Positions 19,890 through 26,981 of a stretch of DNA of 64,000 bases are shown piece after piece. The stretch is from Desulfobulbaceae bacterium. Lineage in GTDB: Bacteria; Desulfobacterota; Desulfobulbia; Desulfobulbales; Desulfocapsaceae. The notes under the pieces are model-generated. The model worked only from the letters and a program-made list of their open reading frames with translations. It ran no database searches and was not told where the DNA came from. The stretch is taken from assembly GCA_011390165.1 (NCBI GenBank), contig JAABSV010000012.1:1-64000 (forward strand), read 5' to 3'. Each line of letters opens with the position of its first letter. Within the stretch, counting starts at the first letter, position 1. The position numbers and the translations under genes are program-made.

Positions 19890-19975
19890 TCGTTCACCTG
19901 CAGCCCGTTTCGCCCGGTCAGGCCGCCGAGCTCGAGTTGGCTCTCTGGGGTGGCCTGTTCGGACGAGTATCACCC
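19890..19975 (+). repeat. Possible degenerate copy of the dispersed intergenic element
   Basis: GTTCACC, then TTTCGCCCGGTCA, and later GGCCTG and CGGACGA follow in the same order and near spacing as in the copies at 43623-43775 and 53405-53538, but the middle and the 3' hairpin are missing. It lies just upstream of the phosphatase fusion gene. The match is partial and could be chance. Confidence 0.35.
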
Positions 19976-20112
19976 TATATTCTCGTTGTTCCTTGTCGCA
20001 AACCGGCAGGGAGGTTATATTGCTGTTCGCAGCTGGTCCGCTTCTGTTGCTCTGTATCTATACCAGACGTGACAGGAATTGAAAGTGCCGCTCAAGAGAG
20101 GGAGGGTACATC

Positions 20113-20385
20113 GTGGAAATTATCATCGGCTCACTTCCGCCTCTGCCAGCACAGAGCCAGAAAACACCCCCTCGGGAAGGGGCGGTAATCGAGGCACAAC
20201 TGCTTCATGTCCGCCCGCCGCGCAAGGGCATCGCCGGTCCATCCGGCCGGGAGAGGCGCAACAAGCAGGCCAATGACCCGAGAAGCGGACGAGTCCTCAC
20301 CCTGTTGATCCCGGATGCCGCCCTTCTGCCGGCCGACATCGACAGCGGCCGCTACAGTGTCAGTATCCGCCTGGTCCGGCGCTGA
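20113..20385 (+). CDS. Small hypothetical protein
   Basis: A 90-residue open frame starting with GTG and preceded by a purine-rich ribosome binding site (GAGAGGGAGGG, ending six bases before). The product is basic in the middle (RPPRKG, RERRNK) and has a beta-rich C-terminus (RVLTLLIPDAALLP, then YSVSIRLVRR). I do not recognise the family. Support for it being real comes from the ribosome binding site, the absence of an opposing gene and a terminator-like hairpin 38 bases after the stop. Alternative frames in the same region are less plausible. Confidence 0.45.
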   Translation: MEIIIGSLPPLPAQSQKTPPREGAVIEAQLLHVRPPRKGIAGPSGRERRNKQANDPRSGRVLTLLIPDAALLPADIDSGRYSVSIRLVRR

Positions 20386-20422
20386 GGGCCCCTGTTTTTA
20401 CAGGCAAAGAGGAGAAAAGGGC

Positions 20423-20454
20423 ATGCCCCGGGGAAGTCTGTTCCACCGGGGCAT
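20423..20454. terminator. Predicted bidirectional terminator hairpin
   Basis: ATGCCCCGG (20423-20431) pairs with CCGGGGCAT (20446-20454), extended by GGAA/TTCC with one unpaired base. T-rich stretches follow on both strands (TTTCCATTT rightwards, CCCTTTTC leftwards). It lies between the small plus-strand gene and the 3' end of the minus-strand glutamate synthase genes. Confidence 0.6.
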
Positions 20455-20504
20455 TTCCATTTGATTGGTAATGAGCTTTGGCTACGGGCCGGTGTTGGCC
20501 GCGG

Positions 20505-22862
20505 TCAAAATGGGTTCATGGTCCAGATTCCGCAGGGGCAGGTGTCGGCGCAGAAGCCGCAGGCGATGCACTTGCCGTCATCGGAGAGGTACTCATAGCC
20601 AGCCTCTTCGGCAAAGCGGGCGTCACCGTGGCTGCCGAAATCCACTTCCCGCCGGCTGATCGCGCCGGTGGGACAGATGGTCTCGCAGAGGTGGCAGTCG
20701 CGGCAGGTGGCACAGGAGAGGCAGCGGTCGGCCTGGTTGGCTTCGCTGATCTCCCGGGCCATGGGCAGGTAGTGGCTGATGGTGAGGGCCTTCTGGGGGA
20801 TCAGTGGTTTGCTGAACGGGTGCCACTCCTCGCCGCGGCAGCGGGCAATGATATACTCGGCGGCGGTCTTGCCGGCACCGAGGGCGTGGGTGGCCAGGCC
20901 GGGGCGCTCGACATCGCCAACCGCCAGCACCTTGGCATCGGAGGTGAGGTGGGCCTGGTCGGTGCAGACCCAGTTGGCACCACCCACCTGAAGGGTTTCG
21001 ACACTCTCCGGGAGAAAGGAGAGGGCGGGAACGTCACCGATGGAGATGATCACCGTCTGTGCCCGCAGCAGTTCGCCGTCGGTGGTGCGCAGCCCTTCTT
21101 CGCTTACCTCTTTCGTCACCACTGGCCAGCGGAAGGTGGCACCGAGGGCCTCGGCGGCCTCTTTCTCCTTGCCAAAGGCCAGGGGTTTCTGAATGTCCAC
21201 CAGAGTGACCCGCTCCGCTCCCAGGCGGTAGGCCTCACAGGCAACGTCACAGCCGACGTTGCCGGCACCGATCACCACCACCTCCCGGCCCACCGGCGGT
21301 GGGGTGCCGCTTTTCGCCTGTTTGAGAAAGTCGAGAGCGGCCAGGACCCGTTCGTGGCCGGGGAACTGCAGCCGGCGGGGAGTGTGGGTGCCGACGGCCA
21401 CGGCGATGTAGTCATATTCCTCGTGGAGTTCGGCAAACTTCTCCCGGGTCATGGTTACCCCGAGCTGGACGGTGATGTTGGGCATGGCAAGAAAGCGCCG
21501 GACCTCCTGGTCCCAGATCGCCTGGGAGAGCCGTTCCCAGGGAATCACCTGGGCCAGTTTGCCGCCGATCTTGTCGTCCTGTTCGTAGATATCGGCCTCG
21601 ATGCCGGCCAGGGCCAGTTGCCAGGCCAGGTTCATCCCGGCCGGGCCCGCCCCGATGATGGCTACCCGCCGTCCCAGGGGCGCAGCCGGGGTCGGGGCGG
21701 CGGCCTGGTTCACCGCCCGGCCGAGGACCTGGACATCGATGGGGTCATCCACCCCCCGGCGGGAACAGTTCTCCATGCAGAGGTTGGGGCAGACCGCCCC
21801 GCAGACCGACCCAGGCAGCGGGGTGTAGTGAAGAAGCATGTTGTAGGCCTCGTCGATCCTCCCGGCACGGATCAGCCGCAGGCGGTCCACCGTCGGAATA
21901 TGGACCGGACAGTAGTAGGTGCAGGGGGCGGCCGACTGGGCATTGGCCCAGTATGGCTTCTGCCGCCGCAATTCGCCACTGACGATCACCCCGATGGGGC
22001 TGCGCTCCAGCCCCGGGGCAAGATCGCGCAGGGGGTCGCCGGCGAAGGTCTTGTTCCAGTGGCTGTTGCGGAACTCGGCCATGGGCATCGGGCCGGCAAA
22101 GAGAAGGGCCCGCTCCTGGGGGGTGATCGCCTGGAGCAACTGCCACTCTTCGCGGCAGGAGAGGGTGGCAAGGAGTTCCGGCCGGCGGATCCGGCCCAGA
22201 TAGAGGGGCAGCCGCTCTTCCAGCCATCGCCACTGGGCATCATCCACTGGATGCAACTTGGCGTTGGTCTTGGAGAAGCTGTCGTCAATGGGGCCGCGGA
22301 CGAAGATATGGCCGCCGACCATGCCGACACAGGGACGGTAGCCAAGGACATTGGCCGGGTTTTTCGGATTGACCCCGCAGACCACGGCGATGCCGCCGCA
22401 GTTGAACTCGGCAAACGAGTCACCGGTGGAGCCGAGCACCCAGAACTCCGGCCGCTCGTAGTCGGGGTTCCACTTGGTCATGGTCAGGCCACGGGCGCCG
22501 ATGGAGCCGGCGACAAAGACCTTGCCGTTGGCCATGGCGTTACAGGCACCGTTGCCGGCGTCGCCGAGGACGGTGATCTCGGCGCCGATATTGAGGTAGC
22601 CGAGATCGTCGGAGGTTGAACCTTCACAGAGGATGGCGGTTCCCGGCATCCCCATGCAGCCGAGGCGTTGGCCGGAGGGGCCCTGGACGGTAATTTTCAG
22701 ACCATCCGGTCGCTGCAGGCGGATACCGATATTGTGCTGGCCGTAGGAGTGGAGGGTCAACTCCCCGGAATCGGCGGCGGCCCGGCGCACCAACCGTTCA
22801 AAGTCCATGGAACTGAGCCGCTGGCCCTGTTCGTTTTTTCCCTCTACAAGCGCTGTTGCCAC
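20505..22862 (-). CDS. Glutamate synthase GXGXG domain fused to GltD-like oxidoreductase and ferredoxin domain
   Basis: A 785-residue fusion. Residues ~30-230 are the GltB C-terminal beta-helix (GXGXG) domain with repeats such as GSIGARG and GGHIFVRGP. It is followed by a GltD-type module: cysteine-rich CTYYCPVHIP and GSVCGAVCPNLCMENC for [4Fe-4S] clusters, an FAD site IIGAGPAGMNLAW and an NAD(P) site VIGAGNVGCD. The C-terminus has ferredoxin-like cysteines CATCRDCHLCETICP and CIACGFCADTCPCG. It should transfer electrons from NAD(P)H or ferredoxin to the FMN-synthase subunit encoded just upstream. Fusing the GXGXG domain to GltD differs from the classic large subunit. The start at 22862 gives 18 bases to the preceding gene. 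Confidence 0.9.
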   Translation of the reverse strand: MATALVEGKNEQGQRLSSMDFERLVRRAAADSGELTLHSYGQHNIGIRLQRPDGLKITVQGPSGQRLGCMGMPGTAILCEGSTSDDLGYLNIGAEITVLGDAGNGACNAMANGKVFVAGSIGARGLTMTKWNPDYERPEFWVLGSTGDSFAEFNCGGIAVVCGVNPKNPANVLGYRPCVGMVGGHIFVRGPIDDSFSKTNAKLHPVDDAQWRWLEERLPLYLGRIRRPELLATLSCREEWQLLQAITPQERALLFAGPMPMAEFRNSHWNKTFAGDPLRDLAPGLERSPIGVIVSGELRRQKPYWANAQSAAPCTYYCPVHIPTVDRLRLIRAGRIDEAYNMLLHYTPLPGSVCGAVCPNLCMENCSRRGVDDPIDVQVLGRAVNQAAAPTPAAPLGRRVAIIGAGPAGMNLAWQLALAGIEADIYEQDDKIGGKLAQVIPWERLSQAIWDQEVRRFLAMPNITVQLGVTMTREKFAELHEEYDYIAVAVGTHTPRRLQFPGHERVLAALDFLKQAKSGTPPPVGREVVVIGAGNVGCDVACEAYRLGAERVTLVDIQKPLAFGKEKEAAEALGATFRWPVVTKEVSEEGLRTTDGELLRAQTVIISIGDVPALSFLPESVETLQVGGANWVCTDQAHLTSDAKVLAVGDVERPGLATHALGAGKTAAEYIIARCRGEEWHPFSKPLIPQKALTISHYLPMAREISEANQADRCLSCATCRDCHLCETICPTGAISRREVDFGSHGDARFAEEAGYEYLSDDGKCIACGFCADTCPCGIWTMNPF

Positions 22863-22880
22863 TGCCTACTCCTTCTTCTG

Positions 22881-24521
22881 TTAACAGACATAGCTGATCT
22901 GCAGTCTTTCTGCCGCCGCCTTGTCGGCGATGCCGATGGCATCCGACATGCCGATGGGCAGGCTCTGGGAGCGGCCCAGGGGGGCCATGATCTTTTTCAT
23001 CTCGGTGTTGATCGACATAAAGGTCTCGGCGAGCCGTTCGGCGACCTTGTCGGGATCGAGGCGTCGGTAGAGCTTGGCGTTCTGGCTGGTTATCCCTTTG
23101 GGGCAGATGCCGAGGTTGCAGACGTTGCAGCGGTTTTTTTCGTTACCAAGACAACCGGCGGCGGCCTGCATCACATACTTGCCGATATGTACCGCCGAGG
23201 CGCCGAGCATGATCATCGCCATGCCGTTCTGGGCGACGTTGCCGTTTTTGCCGATACCGCCGGCGGCGAAAATGGGGATCTCGTTCTGTTTCCCCTGGGC
23301 GGTGAGGTCGAGATAGCAGTCGCGGACACAGGAGGCGATGGGGTGGCCGGTGGCGTCCATGGAGACGTTGTAGGCGGCGCCGGTACCACCGTCGATGCCA
23401 TCAATCATCAGGCCGGCGGCGTAGGGGTTGCGGACCAGGTTGTTGAGCACCGCCTTGGCCGAGGTGGAGGCGGAGATCTTCGGGTAGACCGGAACCTTGT
23501 GGCCGAAGGCCATGGACATGGTCTGGATCATCTTCATCACGCTCTCTTCGATGGAGTAGAGCGTCTGGTGCACCGGTGGCGAGGGGAGGTCGACCCCCTC
23601 GGGCACCCCGCGCAGGCGGGCAATCAGTTTCGAGACCTTGAACCACATCAGCAGGCCGCCGTCACCGGGCTTGGCTCCCTGACCATATTTGATCTCGATT
23701 GCCGCCGGTTCGCACTGCATCTCCGGGATCGCCCGGATGATCTCGTCCCAGCCGAAGTAGCCGGAGGCGATCTGCAGGACGATGTACTTCAGGTAGGGGC
23801 TGCGCAGTACCCAGGGGGGGCAGCCGCCCTCGCCGGTGCACATCACCACCGGCAGACCGAGCACCTCGTTGCAGTAGGCCACCCCCTGCAACAGCCCCAA
23901 CCACATGTTGGGGGAGAGGGCGCCAAAGGACATCGAGCCGATCACGAAGGGGAAGATGTCGCGGGTGGGGGGAATCCATTCACCGCGCAGGGTACGCTCG
24001 AGAAAGGCCTCCGGGGATAAAATCCGACCGATGGTGGTGGTGGTGCTGAACTCGTGGCGGCCGGCATCGAGGGCCGGATCGGTAAGCATGGAGATGCGGG
24101 TAAAGAGCATTCGGTCCAGCAGGGTGGGGCCGCTGACATTGCGCCGCCCACCCCGTTTCAACGGCTCTCCCTTGCGGTTGTCGAAAAAGACGGTCCGGTT
24201 TTCGTTGGTGCCGGCCACCGGCCCGATTGCCTCGTTGGGGCAGACCATGGCACACATGCCGCAACCGATGCACAGCTTTGCCGGATCGGTCTCCTGGCGG
24301 ATGCCGGTGAAGGTCCGGTATTCACTGCCCCGTTTATTGCTGAACAACTCCAGTTTCGGCAGCCGCTGGCGCAGGTGGGCGAGGCGGATCGCCCCTTTCG
24401 GGCAGACTGCCGTACAGTGGCCGCAGAGGGTGCAGCGCTCTTCCCGGTGTTCGATGATCCAGGGGAAATCGGTGGTGGTCAGGCTGCCAGGGGTAACGGC
24501 AAGGGATCGTGCTGGGACCAT
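22881..24521 (-). CDS. Glutamate synthase FMN-binding synthase subunit with N-terminal ferredoxin domain
   Basis: A 546-residue protein of the archaeal-type GltB family. Two [4Fe-4S] ferredoxin motifs lie at the start (CTLCGHCTAVCPKG and CIGCGMCAMVCPNE). The TIM-barrel synthase domain follows: FVIGSMSFGALSPN, IEIKYGQGAKPGDGG, KISASTSAKAV, DGIDGGTGAA (FMN phosphate and ammonia-tunnel region) and GASAVHIG; CNVCNLGICPKGI provides the 3Fe-4S cysteines. It converts 2-oxoglutarate and ammonia to glutamate. ATG at 24521 overlaps the glutaminase gene by 43 bases and is preceded by AAGGA. It acts with the glutaminase and the GXGXG-GltD proteins. Confidence 0.92.
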   Translation of the reverse strand: MVPARSLAVTPGSLTTTDFPWIIEHREERCTLCGHCTAVCPKGAIRLAHLRQRLPKLELFSNKRGSEYRTFTGIRQETDPAKLCIGCGMCAMVCPNEAIGPVAGTNENRTVFFDNRKGEPLKRGGRRNVSGPTLLDRMLFTRISMLTDPALDAGRHEFSTTTTIGRILSPEAFLERTLRGEWIPPTRDIFPFVIGSMSFGALSPNMWLGLLQGVAYCNEVLGLPVVMCTGEGGCPPWVLRSPYLKYIVLQIASGYFGWDEIIRAIPEMQCEPAAIEIKYGQGAKPGDGGLLMWFKVSKLIARLRGVPEGVDLPSPPVHQTLYSIEESVMKMIQTMSMAFGHKVPVYPKISASTSAKAVLNNLVRNPYAAGLMIDGIDGGTGAAYNVSMDATGHPIASCVRDCYLDLTAQGKQNEIPIFAAGGIGKNGNVAQNGMAMIMLGASAVHIGKYVMQAAAGCLGNEKNRCNVCNLGICPKGITSQNAKLYRRLDPDKVAERLAETFMSINTEMKKIMAPLGRSQSLPIGMSDAIGIADKAAAERLQISYVC

Positions 24522-25618
24522 ATCTCCAGTTCCTTTCTATGCGGAGGGATGATGACGGTATGTTCGCGCATCGGTTGAAAATCCAGGGCCTGGTCTCGGT
24601 CCGGGACCAGGGCATCGACACCGCAGACCTCGGAGGCTATCGCCCAGACCCCATCACGTCCGCCAACCATGGCCGGGCGGAGTTTTTTCTGGTCCATCAC
24701 CAGCAGGCAGGTCTCATCTGCCAAGGTGCCGATCACCGCATTCGGGCCGTCGATGATCAGTCGACGGCAGACCTGGCGGAGGCCGCGCAAAAATTCACCC
24801 TGGGGGTGGCGATCGAGTTCGCTGGTGCTCAGCGGGGTGATGATATGCTTGTAGGCCTGCAGCGGCAGATTGAGTTTTTTCAGGGTGTAATGCAGGATAT
24901 GAGTGAACACCTCGCTGTCGCTCTGGTAGCCGACGTAGCCGGGGAACTTTGTCCCCTCCAGCCAGTCGCGGATCGGAACGAAGGCGGTGTTTTCGCCGTT
25001 GGTCATGGTGGCGATGCCTTGGATGAAGAAAGGGTGGCAGGCGTAGAGATTGATCCCGTAATTGGTGTTCTGGCGCCCCTGAGCCATGCAGACCCGGGAT
25101 TTGATCTGGCCATCGTGGAGACAGAGGGCGTCGCCGATCTGCAGGGGCCAGCCAACCTCCTTGATCATCGCCACATCGGGGTAGAAGGAGAAGACGGTGA
25201 CCTTGTCTTCGTCACGGCCGAGTTTGCGGAGGGCCAGGCGGGTACGGAGGAGTTCCGACTCCCGTTCATTGTGGCTGCGGTCGCGGAACTCTTTGGGCAT
25301 CCGGTAGGCGCGCATGAAGTAGCGGAAACGGTCGTCGGCATCGATCAACTCCGGTTTCATGGCGAAGCGGTGGTCGTATTTGAGTTCGTAGCCCCTCGAT
25401 TCCATGTACTCGGTCACCCGGTGCCAGGCCTTCTCGGTGTGGGCGATCCCGGAGAGTATCGGAAAGAGCGGGTTGTATCTGAAGTCCTCAAACTCGATAC
25501 CGCGAAGGAGGAGGCCGAGGCCGGAACCGTCGTAGCCTTCCTGCATTGCCTCCATGGCAGTGAGCACCTCATAGGGGGAAAAGGGCTCATTGGCGGTTTT
25601 CAGGGCTAAACGACACAT
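24479..25618 (-). CDS. Class II glutamine amidotransferase subunit of glutamate synthase
   Basis: A 379-residue Ntn-hydrolase domain corresponding to the N-terminal glutaminase of GltB. The ATG at 25618 is chosen because it places Cys directly after Met (MCRLAL), the catalytic nucleophile after Met removal. Further landmarks are GYDGSGLGLLL, AQGRQNTNYGINLYACHPF and TNGENTAF, with SDSEVF after them. It supplies ammonia from glutamine to the FMN subunit. First gene of the three-gene minus-strand operon, and its 3' end overlaps the next gene by 43 bases. A longer in-frame extension to 25783 has no support. Confidence 0.9.
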   Translation of the reverse strand: MCRLALKTANEPFSPYEVLTAMEAMQEGYDGSGLGLLLRGIEFEDFRYNPLFPILSGIAHTEKAWHRVTEYMESRGYELKYDHRFAMKPELIDADDRFRYFMRAYRMPKEFRDRSHNERESELLRTRLALRKLGRDEDKVTVFSFYPDVAMIKEVGWPLQIGDALCLHDGQIKSRVCMAQGRQNTNYGINLYACHPFFIQGIATMTNGENTAFVPIRDWLEGTKFPGYVGYQSDSEVFTHILHYTLKKLNLPLQAYKHIITPLSTSELDRHPQGEFLRGLRQVCRRLIIDGPNAVIGTLADETCLLVMDQKKLRPAMVGGRDGVWAIASEVCGVDALVPDRDQALDFQPMREHTVIIPPHRKELEIWSQHDPLPLPLAA

Positions 25619-25683
25619 TGCTGTCTCCAGGTGGTGGGAGGGGGCAAGAAACCGCAGCCGGTTGGCAACGGTGCCGGGATAGC

Positions 25684-25711
25684 GTATTACAATACAAATA
25701 GGTATTATCAA
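25684..25711 (-). promoter_or_regulatory. Predicted promoter and small palindrome of the glutamate synthase operon
   Basis: On the minus strand TTGATA (25706-25711) and TAATAC (25684-25689) are 16 bases apart, about 65 bases upstream of the glutaminase ATG. The -10 region lies in an inverted repeat GTATT-AC-AATAC (25684-25695), a possible operator. The nearby TTGACTTTTTT (around 25740) is an alternative -35. Confidence 0.4.
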
Positions 25712-25794
25712 CTCCACCCCTTTATCCGCAGGTAACAAAAAAGTCAAGTTCTTTGCCGGGGCGGAAGGTGCCGGCACCGGCATTGAAGACGGCG

Positions 25795-26090
25795 GTTCTC
25801 AGGATGGACAGGCTGGGTATGGGTATGGGTATGGGTGTCGGTATGGGTATTGGTATGGGTATTGGTATGGGTGTCGATATGGGGAGAAGAGAGATGGGAG
25901 ATGGGAGATGGGAAAGGGGCGAAGAGACAGGTGGTGAGGGAGAAGAGGGTGTAGAAGGTGTAGACGGTGTAGCGGGAGAAGTGGGAAAAAGAAAAGAAGT
26001 ACAAATGAGGAAACTGGGAGAAGAGGTGGAGAAGAAAAAGTGTAAAGGGGGGAGGGTCGCTGGTAGAGGGGGGAGGTGAAAACGGGGGAA
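25795..26090. repeat. Purine-rich low-complexity tract with GGTATG array
   Basis: The plus strand is almost entirely G and A with interspersed T, built from short tandem units: GGTATG (25815-25884), GAGATGG (about 25890-25915) and GGTGTAGA-like units (about 25950-25975). Four GGG runs separated by TAT (25815-25835) form a perfect G-quadruplex motif. Open frames through it are repetitive and not credible genes. It occupies the 547-base gap between the glutaminase gene and the first tatA gene, upstream of the predicted glutamate synthase promoter. Confidence 0.8.
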
Positions 26091-26165
26091 TCAAGCACCG
26101 ACTCCCCCTGCAGCCGTCTCTGCCGGCAGCGGATTGTCCCGGCAGGATGTGTTCGCCTGCTATCG

Positions 26166-26420
26166 TTATTTCAGAATATTTTCGACTTTGCCGAGGTTTT
26201 TCACCTGCTCGACAGTATCCCGCACCTCGGTCACTTCCTTTACTCCGGGAAGGTCGTTGATCATCTCCTTGCCGCTGTCCTCCACATCACGGAGGCCGCT
26301 TTTGAAGGAGGTAATGGCCTTGCCGAGTCCGGCTCCGATCTCCGGCAGTTTTTTACCACCGAAAATGAAAAAGGCTATGGCCAAGATGATCAGCAGTTCC
26401 GGGGTTCCAAGACCAAACAT
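26166..26420 (-). CDS. tatA: Twin-arginine translocase subunit TatA/TatE
   Basis: An 84-residue protein with the TatA layout: a short periplasmic N-terminus (MFGLGTPE), one membrane helix (LLIILAIAFFIF), the FGGKKLPEIG hinge and an amphipathic helix, then a charged helical tail. It forms the pore component for export of folded proteins. It lies 47 bases downstream of a second TatA-like gene on the same strand. No tatB or tatC is in the window. TatA and TatE cannot be told apart by sequence. Confidence 0.9.
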   Translation of the reverse strand: MFGLGTPELLIILAIAFFIFGGKKLPEIGAGLGKAITSFKSGLRDVEDSGKEMINDLPGVKEVTEVRDTVEQVKNLGKVENILK

Positions 26421-26467
26421 GGTTACTCTCCTCGCTGTTTGCAGGGGCTGGGGTGGTGTCGAACGGA

Positions 26468-26653
26468 TCAGGCCTTGCCGTCTGTCCCTTCGTCGTCAAT
26501 CTTTTTCGGATCCTCTTCCTTTTTGGTGGCTTCTTTGAAATTCTTGATCCCCTTGCCGATCCCGGAACCGATTTCGGGCAGTTTGCCGGCACCGAAAATA
26601 ATCACAATGATGACCAGAATTACAATGAGTTCCGGCATTCCCAGTCCAAACAT
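26468..26653 (-). CDS. Second TatA/TatE-family protein
   Basis: A 61-residue paralogue of the next gene: [13 protein letters not shown] membrane helix, [14 protein letters not shown] hinge, then an amphipathic helix and a lysine/aspartate-rich tail. Shorter than typical TatA. The ATG at 26653 was chosen over a GTG two codons upstream because GAGGTG then sits at a proper distance. The tandem pair suggests functional specialisation or gene dosage. Confidence 0.88.
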   Translation of the reverse strand: MFGLGMPELIVILVIIVIIFGAGKLPEIGSGIGKGIKNFKEATKKEEDPKKIDDEGTDGKA

Positions 26654-26713
26654 ACGCACACCTCGTCAGATTGTACAGTGCCCCGAAAGGGGGGCGTCAA
26701 GAGGTCTATAGAG

Positions 26714-26797
26714 CCTGTTCAGGGGTTGTTGTGTTTCTACTGAGTTCTGAACAGGGTCAATAACGGGTCAATAACGGGTTAATAACAGGTTACTAGG
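26714..26797. repeat. Inverted repeat followed by four 11-bp direct repeats
   Basis: CCTGTTCAG (26714-26722) and CTGAACAGG (26747-26755) form a perfect 9-bp inverted repeat. Directly adjoining are GGGTCAATAAC (26754-26764), the same again (26765-26775), GGGTTAATAAC (26776-26786) and a degenerate fourth unit (26787-26797). A small GCCCC-GAAA-GGGGGGC hairpin lies at 26680-26695. This fills the 328-base gap between thrC and the tat genes. The regular 11-base spacing suggests a protein-binding array, perhaps controlling the tat genes; nothing else was seen in the gap. Confidence 0.7.
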
Positions 26798-26981
26798 CCA
26801 ATTCTGGGCCCCATTTGTCTCGCCCAGCAAGGGTCGATTTCAACCCCCATGGAGAAGTTGCCTCCGTCCGGGGATAGTAGAGTAGTCTCCGTCTCTTGTC
26901 AAGATCGCATCGTTTTACTGTTTAAACCCTGCCATGGCCGAAACGCCTGCACATCTGCAGACGCCGGGCGGAAGTTGCCGG

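Noticed and set aside
20478-24020. Long plus-strand frames (20478-22619, 22668-24020)
   Set aside because: They are antisense to the glutamate synthase genes and have the Gly/Ala/Val/His bias of opposite-strand readings.
25753-26079. 108-codon plus-strand frame with Met-Gly repeats
   Set aside because: It is a direct reading of the GGTATG and purine repeats; no ribosome binding site or family.
26754-26797. Direct repeats as a CRISPR array
   Set aside because: Units are only 11 bases and have no spacers between them; no cas gene is present.
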